NCBI GenBank assembly: GCA_001692895.1
Contig: KV748200.1
Location: 2,058,914-2,122,913, forward strand
DNA length: 64,000 nt
Reading direction: 5' to 3'
Origin: Cenococcum geophilum 1.58
Taxonomy: Eukaryota; Ascomycota; Dothideomycetes; Gloniales; Gloniaceae
Shown: positions 13,050-25,739 of the stretch, piece by piece
Position numbering within the stretch: position 1 is the first letter of the stretch
Layout: the number at the start of each line of letters is the position of its first letter
Notes under the pieces: generated by a model
Told to the model about the DNA's origin: nothing
The model's database searches: none
Seen by the model: the letters and a program-made list of their open reading frames with translations, nothing else
Made by a program: the position numbers and the translations under genes

Positions 13050-14770
13050 TTAGAGATTCCGTCTAATAAAGCGCCTATAGACCCTATATATAATTATAAG
13101 AAAGCTTATAATAAGTATTACAAAAATAATAAGGATAACGAGGATAATAAAGAAGATTTCTATAGGAATAGAAATAACAGTTAAGTCTCTAGGGGAAGTA
13201 GTTAAGGTAATTATCCCAATAATTATCCTACCACTCTTCCTCTTTCCCTAGTAGTTCCAAATATATAGTTTTAACAACTAGTAGCAAATCTAATAGTTAT
13301 TAAAGATAATACAGCCAATCTAGACTTAGAAGTTAAGGGCGATAAAGCTAGTAATACTAATAATAAAGCTAATGAAGCTAGTAAAGCCAATAATCGACCA
13401 ACACCTTATAGATTAGGTACGCGCTTCCCCTTTTAATTTATAATAGCCTTATTTAACAATTAGTAGATAACTAGAATAATAGCAGTAATATGGATAATAA
13501 AGACGATAAGAAGCTGCCTTTATTAGAAGCGCTAGAAAAGGAGATACGCGCATCTATACGCAATTATACTATACCCCTAACGCTGGATAGCAATTAAACG
13601 GATAATTTAGCTAAGGGGCGTCGCATTAGAACTGCTCCGCAGTTTAGGCAGAAGCTTAGGACATTAGTAGCTACTAGTTAAGAGTCTTTAAGAGCCAAAA
13701 AGTCAAAGAAGTAAAGGTCTAATTAGCTTAATTAGCTAAATAGCATTAATTATATCTCCAATACTTCTATTAGTAAGAGTAGCGAGAGTATACAACCTAG
13801 GAAGTAATAAAGGTTATCTACTTCCTAGAGGACCACGCCTTCTAGCTCTTTTACCCTTAGCCTTAATAACAGTGACGGGATTAAGGAGCGAGTAGCCTCT
13901 ACTACGCGGCCCACTAGCTCCTCCCCTCGGCACTGTATATCTCCTCGCGATACTAAATTACTAGAAAATAAGGCTAATAAAAGTTATAATTATATTCTAG
14001 ACGATCTTATTAACGGCTTAGCTGAAGAAAGCAATAATAAAGATGGTAAGAATGTTATAGATAAAGGTAAGGCCGAGAACTATAGCGATAGAAGTAATAA
14101 TAGTGATAATACGGATAGTAACGACTTTAGGGACGATAATAGTAGCGATAGTGATGAGGGTAATGAGGCCTACGGGTGTATAGGGCGATAAGGATTACTA
14201 ACCCCTATTACTAGTTAATTAAAGGTAAAGCGTGCTATAAAGTATTATCTCTAGCAGTCTTACTATTCCCCTTTAATTTTATCTACATATATATCTAAAT
14301 AAAGTACTATACTTACTAGCAATTATTATAAGTGGGTTATATCCCCTATATATAATCGCCTCTGTATCTAAAAACCGTTACTAAGCCCCGCCTCTGGCTT
14401 TAACTCTAATAAAGCGATACTAGGAGCCGCCTTAAATGCTAATTCGGAAGAAATTTTACTTTAAGTAGCTTTTAGGCGCTAGAAAGACGGGCTATATATA
14501 CTAGATATCCTTCCTTAACAATTACCTTTACCTTTTAACCTAGTTAAGCAGCTCTAGGAGCTAAAGTCCAGAATAAAATTTACTAAAGAGGAAGACGCGC
14601 TGCTTATTAAATTAAAAAAAGGATATAATCTTCTATATGAATAGATTAAAGACCACTTTCTAAAAAGAAGTCTTAGATTACTATGGGCATATTACTATTT
14701 AAAATTAAAGGCCTAGCCTGCTGCGTAGAAAAAAGGGGGCCAACCTACTAGGCAGAAGAGATAGTAGTAA
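13050..14770 (+). pseudogene. Myb/SANT-domain protein, RIP-degraded
   Basis: The N-terminal two thirds read as Asn/Ser/Asp-rich low-complexity sequence, ending in an acidic Ser-Asp-Asn tract near 14090-14170. Near the C-terminus (about 14575-14710) is a SANT/Myb-like unit: F-T-K-E-E-D-A-L-L-I-x-L-K, then I-K-D-H-F-x-x-R-S-L, where the Trp residues are replaced and the three-helix pattern remains. Fungal proteins with a disordered N-terminus and one C-terminal Myb-like domain occur as lineage-specific multicopy families and are presumed DNA-binding. A short basic tail follows. Many TAA/TAG codons interrupt it, and exact ends are uncertain. It lies near the distal end of the Starship-like element. 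Confidence 0.5.
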
Positions 14771-15985
14771 TTATAGTGCCCTTCTTTCTAGTTTGGAGAT
14801 CTCTTTTTAGCCTTAGGTTCTACTTCTAGCTTATTCTATTTATAGCGCATTTCCTATAACGTCTTATAATTTCTAATTTAAGAAAGTTAAGCCTTTATAA
14901 ACTATATAGAGCGCTAATAAGTAAAGGGATTTAGGTATACGTGCTAATAAAGTGTTATAAGTGTTTATAAGTAATTTAACTAGATATCTGCCGGCTATAC
15001 TATATATAATCGCCTAATCGCAATATCGCCTGAAGCCGTAAGCTTAAGGGCCGCATAAAAAAGTCCGTAAGAGCATTACTTTTTTAAGGGTGGTAAGTAA
15101 GAGCCACTTATTACCACTTATAACGCTATAAATAATAAAAAATATAAGGCTAAAACTACGTTTATAACCTAGCCAGCTAATTTAAATTACGTAATATAGC
15201 AGAAATTAAGCGGCAATCCGAATAATATAAAGTCAGGCGTTAATAATTAATTAACTTATACACACAACGTAAAGGCGCATAAACTGCTGCAGAAACTTAG
15301 TTTTTAGTTAATTTGCCTTATTAATAAGAACGAGCCACGAGAATCCAATCCTTGGAGATATTTTAGTTGGTAGAGGGCTATATATATCTAGTAACTCCAA
15401 TATATAGCTAAAATACGCGTCATAGCGGACGCCTTACCCGTTTTACTATTTAGCTAGTGGCCTAATTATATACGTAATATTCTGCGCTAGAAAGCTTTAA
15501 TAGTAGGGTAAAGTAAATCTAGCAGCTTAGCCTAAGAGGTAGCTACTTAGCAATTCTCTTATATAAGCCTTCCCGTTAGGCACTAATAAGTAAGCAGCCA
15601 TAAACCTATTAGCTGCAGCAACACCTCTATTTTCCCTTATAAATTTCCTTTAACCCTACTTCGCTAATTGTTTATAATATAGTTCCGTAAAGCCGCTCTC
15701 CGTTTTAGCCTACAATCTACCTCTTTTTATATTTCTTATATTTGACCTCTTATAGTTATCTAGCAATTCTATTCTTACTATTAAGGTAAATATTAGCTTA
15801 GCCATTCTACCCATATAGCATGTGCCTAATTATTTACATCTTTTATAATAGTTATACTTTAATGCGCATGTGCTTTATAGCCTTTTATTCTAAAACAAAT
15901 TCCTAAATTAGCCGCTATTCCTTCTTAGACGGCTATCTATAATTAAGAACTCTTTATAAAAGATAATATTTACTTAATATTTTAC
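14771..15985. other. Stretch without recognisable gene
   Basis: RIP-degraded sequence. A run resembling a tRNA A-box (TTTTAGTTGGTAGAGG) occurs near 15360, but no tRNA fold follows. Confidence 0.35.
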
Positions 15986-15989
15986 GTTT

Positions 15990-17700
15990 ATAGAACACCT
16001 CTCCTTTATAGCCACTAGTCCCGCTAACTTTCGCGGTTACACTTCTAGCTACACGGATTATATCCGCTAAGGCTAGGGATAAGGCGCTTAGTAGGAAATA
16101 AGAGGCAATTAGAGCTTATAAATTTAAGATAATAGAGGACATAACTCTAACATTTAAAGGCATATTATATAATATTAAAGATAGTAAAGGGAAGCTAGTT
16201 AAAGCTTTAGGTATAAAAAATAGATAAGTAATAAGAGAGGTTCTTACTAGGTATAAATATTATATAATAAGGGTACGGATTAAGTTAGAGAAGAGGTAGT
16301 AATAAGTAGTAATCTAAAGCAATATATACCATTTATTTATAGATAAAAGTTAATCTCTAGCTTCTTTTATAGCATTTTTTTTAAAACTCTAAAGTATCTA
16401 GGTCTCCTAAACCGAATAAATTAGAGATATTTTACCTATCCTTATAGCCGATCCTAAGTACTAAGAGAGCATCCTTATTATCCTCTTTTAGCATATACAC
16501 AGATAGGCAATTTATAACCGCTAGTCCTCCACTCTTCTTTTCCTTTCTCTATAAATTACTAATCCTTATCCCGGTGCGAAATGGCTTAGGGAGGTTTTTA
16601 ATTATATAGCGCCTTGTAAATAAAAAAGAATAGTACTAGCTTTACCCTAGCAATATTAAATGTCCTATTAATATTAACTATAAGCGATACTTTATTAAGG
16701 GTTATTTATAAACCTAGAATCTGCTATAATTCTAACTAGGGACGCTTTAATAATGGTTTATCTATAACTTAATAATACGCTAGTATAGTGGCGCTAGAAG
16801 GACTCTTAGGAGAGGTATTTATCTTAGATAAGCATTAAACGCACTAAATTTTAGAGAAAGGTGTTTAACCCTTTTTTTTAATTGTTAAATAAGAGGGTGC
16901 TTTCTTTATGTAATAAATCTCCTTCTAAGATAAATAAGCAGTTAGTTAATAAGCGTTTAAAACTAGCATACCGAGCGTTTAATTCGCGTTTTAGGAAAGT
17001 AAAGCTTTAGAAAGCCTCTCCGGTAACTAAGCATCTTTAATTAATATTAAGTGTTCCTCTAATAAGAATTATTAACAATTCGTTTAAAATAAAAGGCCTT
17101 TTATACCTGTGAAAAGATTAATATCTAAAAGAGGATGTTTTTAAGATAAAGTACTCCTTGTGTCTAGATCCGTTTTATAAGGTTATAAACTAATAGCTAG
17201 TAAATACGTCTTAGATAAAGGAGGATACGTACTTTATAATTGGCCTTACTCTATTAAGAATTAGTAATAAAGTTATTTAGGATAACAGAGTTTCTCTACT
17301 AGTAGTAATAGTTACTTATAAAAACCGACTTTTCTAAGACGACGAAATTAAAGTGCTAATTAAATTGGCCTTATAAAGTTCCTTTACAACTACAGCTAGT
17401 CCTAGTAGGTGCGGGGCAGTCTCCTACTAACTTTAAATTTTAGGTAAGCGTATCTAAGGCGCTATTTCACTTAGCTTTAAGATAGATACTACTAAGGTAA
17501 ATAAGAGGAATACTTTAGGACCTAAGGATTAGAAAACATCTGTTAAAAGTTTACGTACTTACAGCCTCACACTATAATATAATAATAATCGCTTTACTAA
17601 CCTTTCCGTATCCTCTCCTAGTAAATCGCAATATAGAATTCTAGTTTAAGAGTAATAAACTTATATCGTTATTAAATATCGCTAATTCTTTTCTAAGTTT
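15990..17700 (+). pseudogene. Unidentified RIP-degraded coding region
   Basis: Plus-strand translation through TAA/TAG gives protein-like sequence for much of this span. It starts with a basic segment rich in Lys, Arg and Ile (about 16080-16310, including K-G-K-L-V-K-A-L-G-I-K-N-R). Long Leu/Ser/Lys segments follow up to about 17560. I do not recognise the family. No membrane segment or known catalytic motif stands out. It sits between the Myb/SANT and AAA+ pseudogenes on the same strand, so it is probably cargo of the Starship-like element. Confidence 0.35.
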
Positions 17701-17744
17701 TTTAATTAGCTAGTTATTTTATTCTATAAATTTTAAGGATATGG

Positions 17745-17880
17745 TAAAACTAAAGATGGGTAGATAGGACGGAGATAAGAAGAATAAGAGGGAATAGGAA
17801 AAACGGGAAGAACAGGAAGGAGATTTAAAGGATAGGGTAGGGCGGGATAGGCGAGATAGGACGAAATATAGCGGAGCCTA
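17745..17880 (+). repeat. Purine-rich low-complexity tract
   Basis: A G/A-rich tract made of GGA, GATAGG and GAAGA-like words (for example GATAGGGTAGGGCGGGATAG). It would encode Lys/Glu/Arg/Asp-rich sequence if translated and may be a disordered linker or a degraded simple repeat. Confidence 0.5.
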
Positions 17881-18659
17881 GCAAGTTTAGACTAATTGCG
17901 GCGGCACACCTACAGTTATTCCTATTCTGTATATACTCTTTACTTTAATTAAGACATCTACCTAGCTTCTATGCATTAGGTCTATAGAATTTATATAGCC
18001 TAAATAGGTAATAGGGCCCCAATTATATTCCTTTCTATATTATTTCTAGTTTAAATAATATTAGATAGCTATAAGCCTCTACTATATATATAACTGCGTG
18101 TCTATTATATATCCTTTCATATTACTCTAGTGCTGGAACTAAGATACCGAATATAAGCCATAGTTCTGTTTCTGTAGTTACGGTAAGACTATATACCTTT
18201 ACTTAGTTAAGTTCTATACTACGTTAGATATAATATTAATATAGCGTCTCCTAGAATAAATAAGGGGAAGTATTTATATAGTATAAGGCGGGTTCTAGTA
18301 AATATTCGCGGTATAGTAGTAGCTTAGGTCCTATTAAAGGGTATAAAAAAAGGCGGATCTTTTAAAGAAATGATACCATCTATACTTAGCTCCTTACTCT
18401 AACTTTATACTTTAGATTAGTATTACATTACTAAAGCTTTATAGAGTAATAATGCCAGTTACATCTAAGCTAGTTACGCTAGCGCCTTCGCTACCTTATA
18501 ATAGTATAAATATACCCCCCAATAGCCTAAGCTAAACGTATCCGTATTATAGGCAGTTAGCGCAGCATCTTATAGTTAAAATACTCGCAGTTATATTAAA
18601 GATAGTTTAAGCGGCCTAATCCCCTTACCTTCTCTACCTTCTCTACCTCCCCTAAGTTT

Positions 18660-20900
18660 AGGGGTTAAAGAAATACCCTAAGTAAGAGGCTCCAAGGTTG
18701 AAGTTAAGGTATTAAATAAGATGTATACTCGCGAAATCCCCAAAATATACTTAGAAATACGCTAATATAGCGTCTACTATAGCTAGGATAAATAAAGCTG
18801 CCAGTATAAGACTATAGAGACTTTACCGGATATATTAAGTAAATATAACATATATAGTTAGTATATTTGTATCCTTTAGACGAAATTTAGTCTATCTCTT
18901 AGGTGCCTTTAAACATATTAACTTAGATACTAACTTTTAAGCTAGAAAAGGATAAGAAAGACTATAGCACGTACTTAGGTATAAATTTAGGAGAAGTAAA
19001 AGACGCCTTATAGGTGGTGCTAAGCGGCATATAAGCTATCTCCCTTTGGGAAGACAAGCCTATAGTAAGTAGACCTTTTTATAGATATAGCTTATTCTAA
19101 TTTAACTTCTAGATCCCTATATACCTTATATTTAATTTCCTACCCTAGTTAAAAATATACTAGGAGAGTTTTTCTCCTAACTTAATTAGCGCTAGGCACC
19201 TTTAGGGGTTACTAAAATTCCTTAAAGACTATTTCGCGCCTATAACCAATAGTCTCCTACCACTTCTAGACTATAGCGAAATTAATTTTAATCTTCTTTA
19301 GGCCTTATTTAAACCAAATACATATGTCCTTATAATTTACGAAGGCTTAGATTAACCAAGATACCTTATATATAATTTAGGCAACTTTAAAACCTTACTT
19401 TTTAGCGAAAAGAGCTTTAAACTTAACTGTTACCATTTTAGCTATAATAGGAAGGCGTTTAGCGAGGTAAAAACCACCCTCTCTATTTCGGAATTCCGTT
19501 TAACTATAAAAATTATATCTCTTAAGGTATTTCCGCTAGAGCGTTATAAGAGATAAGCCGAGATAAAGCAGGTTCTTATTAGTAATAGCCAGAAGTTCAT
19601 ATCTTTAAGAGGCATTAACCACCATAAATATAAAGGGATCGCGTTTTTCTGGACTAAAGATAGCCCGTTAAGATTTTCTATAAGCGGCCGCATTATGGTA
19701 GACGTAATAGCATTTTATTATTAGAATCCTAACTATGGCAAGCAGCTAATTACTATAGATGCGTACGGAATAAACGTAATCGATTAAGGGACTAATTAGC
19801 AAGGGGATATAAAGAATTAGGGTTTAGTTCCTAAGGAGATAGGAGATAATAAGTACCTAATCTATCCACTAACAGCCCTGGCCTTTAGTTTAGTAGATAA
19901 AAAATAGGGTTAGGCTTTTTATATACTTTTTCTAGAGCTAGCGAATTATATATACTAATATAAGCACTAATAGGTGAATTTGCCGTCGCCAATATTAAGG
20001 ACATTAAATGGAATGCCTTAGTATTTAAGTCACTCGCAATTAAGGAGGATAAGAAAATAGTACTTTAAGGACGTATAAAGAGCTACTAGTCTAGGTCCGG
20101 GAAATCAAAGTTTAATAATATAATTAAAGGGAAGGGGAAAGGCCTAGTTTTCTTACTACAGTAAGTTTTCTGGTAAGGCATTAGCTATTTTAAAGGCTAA
20201 CCGTTTTAGTGGGTAGGAAAGACATTAACAGCTAAAGTACTTGCTAAATCTTAGAGGAGATTCCTCTATATAGTTTATTTCCCTTTATAAGTGTATTTAT
20301 ATACTAGTTTAACTATAATAAGACTTATATGGGAGACCTTAATATAGATCTAGCCTATTTAGAACAAAACCTAGCTCTAATAGTTAAAAACGTTTACTAC
20401 TAGAGCGCTGTCCTTCTTCTAAACGAGGCCGATATCTTTCTTATAAAAAGGACTTTAAATAATATCTAATGTAATAGCCTAGTATCTGTCTTTTTATAAT
20501 AAATGGAGTATTTCTAAGGTATTATGTTTTTTACAATAAATAGAATTACCGTATTTAATGTAGCTATATAGAGTAGAATATATCTTATACTTAAATATAA
20601 CGAGCTAAAGAGACTAGTAAAAGAGTAGGTGTAAAAGACCTTCCTAAAGTAAGCTAATACTACTGCTAATATCTCTAAAAAAGATATAGAGCGGCTTTTG
20701 GACTATTAATTAAACAGAAGACAGGTAAGGCAATATTTAAGTAAGAGTTTTAAGGCTAGTGCTAACATACTATGTTAGATTAAGAATACTATATAGATTG
20801 GTTACATCTTAGCTAAAAGTAAAGGGGAGAAACTTATATATAAGCATTTAAGAATAGCTCTTACATTAAACTAAAATTTTAAGAGTAACTTTAAAGGCGC
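18660..20900 (+). pseudogene. AAA+ ATPase with N-terminal DUF7025-type domain, RIP-degraded
   Basis: The N-terminal half (to about 19990) matches the fungal DUF7025 pattern, including G-I-A-F-F-W-T near 19650 and I-S-G-R-I-M-V-D near 19690. The AAA+ module follows. A Walker A remnant W-V-G-K-T-L-T-A ends near 20235. Walker B is L-L-L-N-E-A-D-I-F-L at about 20412-20441, where the canonical Asp has become Asn, a G-to-A change. The sensor/arginine-finger region F-F-T-I-N-R...S-R-I spans 20530-20580. A possible intron remnant (GTAAGT ... TTTTAG, about 20161-20208) lies at the P-loop. Such ATPases form expanded families in Pezizomycotina; their partners are unknown. TAA/TAG stops inactivate it. 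Confidence 0.75.
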
Positions 20901-21059
20901 TAGATTAGTTAAGAATTTAAACTTATATACGTAGATTTGCTTATATATATATAGCATTAAATACATCTTATAGATCTTATAGCTAGTAGCATTATTACTT
21001 ATTACTTTTTTTAAAATTACTTACTTACTTTTGTAATAATAAGGCTATACGGTAGGCTA
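20901..21059. other. Spacer between ATPase pseudogene and minisatellite
   Basis: Short AT-rich spacer that may include the degraded C-terminus of the ATPase. Nothing else was seen. Confidence 0.35.
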
Positions 21060-21800
21060 TAGCGTAGGTAAATTGCTTATAGATTTAGGAATAGGAGAAT
21101 AGAAGCCATAGGGCATTAGTTCCTATAGGGGAGTAAAAGATATAGGCGTTAGTTCCCGTAAGGAACTAAAAGCTATAAGGCGATAGGGAAAGCGGGTATT
21201 AATCCCTATAGAAAACCACAAGCTATAGGAGATTAGTTTTTATAGGGGAGTGGAAGAAATTGCTATTAGTTTCTATAGGGGAGTAAAAGCCGTATAGAAG
21301 TAGGAGCTATAAGATATAGTTCTTATAAAGCAGTAGAAGATACGGTTACTATATATAGAAACGGAATTTATAGGGGATTTATTCCGTAGGGGAGTAGAAG
21401 ATATAGTTAATAGTATTTATAGATCTAAAAATAGGAGAACGGAAGCCATAGGGTATTAGTTCCCGTATAGGAGAGGAAAACGTAGCTATAGGATCCCGTA
21501 GGGGAATAAAAGCCGTACGGGAATATAAGCTATAGGGGATTAGTTCCTATAGGGCGGTAAAATATATAGACATTAGCACCTATAGGGGATTTATTAGCGG
21601 AGGGGATTTGTTACTATAGGGGATTTATTAGAGTAGGGGATCAGATTCTATAGGGGATTATTAGGAGTAGGGGATTGGTTTTATAGGGCGGCGAAATATA
21701 TAGGCATTGGCTCCTATAGGGGATTTATTTAAGTAGGGGACTTATTTAAGTAGGGGATTGGCTAGAGTAGGGGATTAATTCTCCTATAGCCTTTATTTAG
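21060..21800. repeat. Degenerate GGGG-core minisatellite
   Basis: Irregular tandem units around TATAGGGGATTAGTTCCTAT and GTAGGGGATTTATT recur dozens of times, with unit lengths of about 14-45 bp. The sequence is strand-asymmetric, with runs of four G on the plus strand. It lies directly downstream of the AAA+ pseudogene. Confidence 0.8.
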
Positions 21801-21914
21801 ACGGCATAAGGCGGCTTCTAATAGGCTAGAGAGTAGGTTGCGTGTTTTATAGAAATTTAAAGCCTATATAGAATAGTAGGGTATAGGGGCCTAACGGAAG
21901 ATTGGGTTATCCGC

Positions 21915-22018
21915 TTTCCTAGGTTTATTTAGCCTAGGTAACTCGCCCTACACTATTTTATATACGTTTTAACTAAGGCTACTACTTAACCTTAGTCGCC
22001 TAAATCCTCGTAAAACTT
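21915..22018. repeat. 104-bp direct repeat, copy 1
   Basis: Begins TTTCCTAGGTTTATTTAGCC and ends GTAAAACTT. The second copy is at 22062-22165, after a 43-bp spacer. Where the copies differ, this copy mostly carries T or A (TAGGTAAC versus CAGGCAAC). Confidence 0.85.
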
Positions 22019-22061
22019 AAACCCGTGTAGTAAAAGAATATAGGAAAATAAAATAAATTTT

Positions 22062-22165
22062 TTTCCTAGGTTTATTTAGCCCAGGCAACTCGCCCTATAC
22101 TATTTTACATGCGTTTTAACTAAGGCTGCTACTTAGCCTTAGCCGCCTAAATCTTCGCAAAACTT
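22062..22165. repeat. 104-bp direct repeat, copy 2
   Basis: Same length and ends as the copy at 21915-22018. It keeps more C and G, including CAGG, CATGCG and GCTGC, so the two copies were mutated to different degrees. Confidence 0.85.
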
Positions 22166-22209
22166 TACTTATACGGTGGAAGAGTAATAAAATATTATTT
22201 TATCTACTC

Positions 22210-24080
22210 TGCTAGTACCTTTAAATCCTTCCTTACTTCCTAAAGCACCTCCTTTATTTAAGAAGGAAGTTTTTTATTATTTCCCTTTCGCCTCCTACTA
22301 CCTAGAAATACTACCTTCTGCAATCTATTAACCTAAGGGATTAGTAGCTAATAGTATAGTGAAAAGTTATTACCTACACCCTTAAGAAAATCCCCTTCGT
22401 TATTTACTTCTCCTTTTTTTATCTTAGCTAGCTCTCCGTATCTATAAAATTCCACTTATTAAATTTATTAACAACGTTGCCTTTTTTATTAGGTCTATTA
22501 TTGTAAATATATATCTAAAATAGCACCTAAAAAAAGACTTAAAATTATATTAAGCTAAGTATATCTTACCTAGGAGCACTCTAATTACTATAAACGTTTT
22601 TATGCTAGTCTTACCCCGTGCTCCTAAAGGCCCTTTCTATTACTCCTTAATTATAAGGTTAAGGTCGATTAAGAATGCTAGCTAAGAAGGATTATTGTCT
22701 TCCTCGTTTATTATAAGGTTTCCTATTAAAATGTTATATTAGATAATGCCGGCCCGCGTATATAAAGACTTATATCCTTTAATGCCACCCTTTAGTGTAG
22801 TAAGCATTATAGCCCAAGAGCTTATCTTATAAAGAGGCTTTCTATAGTCCCTAGTAATAACGCGTTAATATACTTAATTTAGGGTTATAGGGCGCCTTCC
22901 GCCTTTAGGCAGAGAGCCTAAATATATACGCTTACTAGGTAGTAATAGGGCGTTAGTATAGCTAGACGACCTCTTTCTACTAGAACTTCGGCTTTTCCTT
23001 ATACTGATTTTTACTCTAGCTAATCTTAGAGGCATTATTAAGTCTTCTAGCTTACAGTTTATTGCTCTTATAATACCTAGCCCCTTACGGACGTTATTGT
23101 AAATATTATCTTCTTTACCGCCTATATAAACTATCTTATGGTAATAGTACCTGGCTATATTAACCACTTCTTTCTCCGTTACTTTACGTAGTAATTTACC
23201 TTCTTCCTTACGCTATAGATACTGCTACGAGTCTTTAATAACAAGGGGTATCTTAAAGGTATCCTCCTTATAGTATACTTTCTAATAAGTAGTCGCTTAA
23301 CCGGTAATATAGCGTGGCCACTTTATAGGTTTGTTAAGGATAAGACGCTTAGTCCAGCGTTATATATAATTTCAATATACCGTTTACTATCTAACGTCGG
23401 GATGGTGGGGTTGGACCTAAGCTGCTTTTTATTTATCTAGAGAAATCCTAATATCGCTAAGGTAAATTATAGTCCGTCTTTATTAATATTAAATAGTAAT
23501 AATGCAATGCCCCTACCCGGTTATACTCCTATAGCCGTATAATAGATCTATAGAGGGTAAAGCTTAGGATAAAGCGATGAGTGTCCTAAGTAGCAAAAAC
23601 CTCTCTTATATATTTTCCCAAATCAAACCATGCCTATCAGGCTATATTAGTATTTAGATTACTCTTTAGCTCTCTTAGTATAATTATATATAACTAATAA
23701 TATTAAGAGCTTTTGCTAGCTATTAGATTATCCACAAAACTAATATTTAGCTTTTGCTTTACTGTAGACCCTTATAAGGGCTGCTTAGTATATATAATAA
23801 GCGTTTATTATATCTTTAGGGCGGACCCGTACTTCTCTATAAAGCCTAAAAATAATTTAATTAGGTTATTAAACCACTCTAGGACATTAATTTACTCTGC
23901 GCTTTTAGGCCAGTTATGCCAGTCACCCTTAGCGTATAGTAGATCGTCCCCTTCCTTACATTTCTTGAAAACGGCGGCGCTTACCTCTTTAAGACCTTCT
24001 ACTTCTCTAAAGAATGCTTTATATAAGCTAGAAATCCCTACGTAAAGAGGGCCTAGCTCCTCCTTTAGAATATAATCCAC
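22210..24080 (-). pseudogene. FunK1-type fungal protein kinase, RIP-degraded
   Basis: The minus strand starts M-D-Y-I-L-K-E-E-L-G at 24080 and reads as the N-terminal region typical of FunK1 (Pkinase_fungal) proteins. Further on are a Ser/Arg-rich linker and K-G-G-R-R-P-I-T-L-N (ending near 22874). The kinase C-lobe follows. E-E-D-N-N-P-S, then F-L-I-D-L-N-L at about complement(22645-22672), stands for the family's D-L-D-L-A magnesium loop, with Asp changed to Asn. Then comes F-F-x-V-L-F-x-I-Y-I-Y (complement 22508-22545), matching F-F-W-V-L-F-W-I-C-I-H-Y with RIP-type losses of Trp, Cys and His. A F-N-K-W-N segment follows. Length, about 620 codons, fits the family. Open stretches of 97 and 62 codons inside it are remnants, not separate genes. 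Role in living relatives is a presumed Ser/Thr kinase. Confidence 0.8.
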
Positions 24081-25730
24081 GTATTTCCTATATTTAGACG
24101 AATTGGTAAAGCTGCTTATATTGCGTAGATATGGGGTTTATTAAATATAGAGTGGCAGCGGTTAGGGGGGAGGCGTAGACTCTATAATAGTAGCGTATAC
24201 CTTTTCCCAGATAACCTTATTAGGTTTAATTTAAAGGATCGCATTTAGGAGGAACTATTCGATATTAAAGCCGTCAGAGTTAACTACTAAATTAAGTCTT
24301 AATAGATCACCAAGGAGGTTTTTATTGCCGCTATTAGACGGCAATGAATAAGAAGTAGGAAGGCTCTATAGAGCAAGTATTAGATTAAGTAAAATATTCT
24401 TTAGTTTTACGAGCGTTAGATAAAGCTTATACTAGGTAAATTAATAGTTACCTTTATTACTTATCTAATGTAACGTATTTAAAGAGTTAGAGACACCTAG
24501 ATCTTTATAAATTAAGTTAAATAAATTATATAAACCATTTAATCCCTCTCTAATAGGTTTTATTTTAATTATTTTTAATTTAGAGAGATTCGCCATTACG
24601 GAAGAACGCGCTGAGAGCTATATTATAAGGGCCGACGTAGTAGGTAGGTAGGTAGGCAATAAGGGGAGATTAAAGAGGTAGATAGTATAATAGTAGAGAT
24701 ATAAGCAAGTATAGTGAGGTTAAGGGCATATCAGGCGCGTCTTATAATGAGGAAATAGCTAAGGAGAAAAGTGTAAGGAAGGAAGTAAGGTGCGAGCGAA
24801 TATAGGGAGGATTAAAAATTAGGCGCGGAAAAGTTAAGCTAATTTAATATAGCTTAGACTAAGGCTTTACAGAGCTTAGTTAAATACTAAGCTATAATAA
24901 CCTAAAAGTATAAGGAGGCAGCGTTTTCTAATCATGCCTATTAATTTTAGTTTAACTAGGGTTAGTTATATAAGCGCTAATAAATAATTACGTAGCTAGT
25001 CCTAAAATAAGCTAAACCTAATATGCCAAATATAGATACAGTTGACCTCTTTTTATAGCGGTTAATTAACCTATTTCTAAAAATAGGATCTAGTTTAGAA
25101 CTAGATCCGGTTTTTAAAATTGCGCCCTTTTTATAGTGGCTAATTAACCTATATCCTAAACCGGAATTAGTAACTGGCCTCTAAGAGTCGCAATTTAAGC
25201 TAGAACTAAAAATATTATAGATATCGAGACTATTAAGCCGTTTAGCTTAACACTGCAGCCGCTTATAAAATCGGCTTCCCCTCTAACCACGCTGTTGAGA
25301 TTTTACTGCCCTAAAAGCAGGTCTCTTAGCAATTGTCTTACTAAATTAAGTTAAGCGTTAAACAACAGTGCGGTATTAAAGTATTTTTATTACCGTAATA
25401 TATTAGGTACACGAATTTAATAGCCTAAGCGCTAATATTATAAAATAAAGAGAAGGCAGATATAAGCGAGACTAAGGTTAAAGACTAAAGCAGTAATAAA
25501 TAGTAAGACAACGTATCCTTGCACTATTAGTTATATATCTAAATATTACTATAAGTAATATAGAACAAATATAGGATCCAGTTTAAACTAAACTATATAA
25601 ACTTTAGGCCTAACTATAATCCCCTAAACTCTAACCCTACTTCCTTACCTAGCTAGCCTCTAGCTCGAACTCTATTTCTTTATATACGCCTAATATATAA
25701 CGGCAGAAGTATAAGTATAAATAAACGTAG
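24081..25730. other. Stretch without recognisable gene; short simple repeat and hairpin
   Basis: It holds upstream sequence of the FunK1 pseudogene, a (GTAG)4-like microsatellite near 24639-24655, and a perfect inverted repeat GGATCTAGTT-TAG-AACTAGATCC at 25086-25108. No coding domain was recognised. Confidence 0.5.
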
Positions 25731-25739
25731 ACAGCGTAA

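Noticed and set aside
15350-15430. Possible tRNA (A-box-like TTTTAGTTGGTAGAGG)
   Set aside because: No B-box, anticodon stem or acceptor pairing at the right distance.
20161-20208. Functional spliceosomal intron in the AAA+ gene
   Set aside because: GTAAGT, a CTAAC branch-like site and TTTTAG are present, but the joined exons do not give a full Walker A, so splicing cannot be proven in a dead gene.
22874-23167. Separate 97-codon gene on the minus strand
   Set aside because: It is the Ser/Arg linker part of the FunK1 pseudogene, continuous with kinase motifs on both sides.
23713-24045. 110-codon plus-strand frame
   Set aside because: Antisense to the FunK1 N-terminus, whose minus-strand sequence is recognisable.
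23892-24080. Separate 62-codon gene on the minus strand
   Set aside because: It is the N-terminus of the same FunK1 pseudogene.
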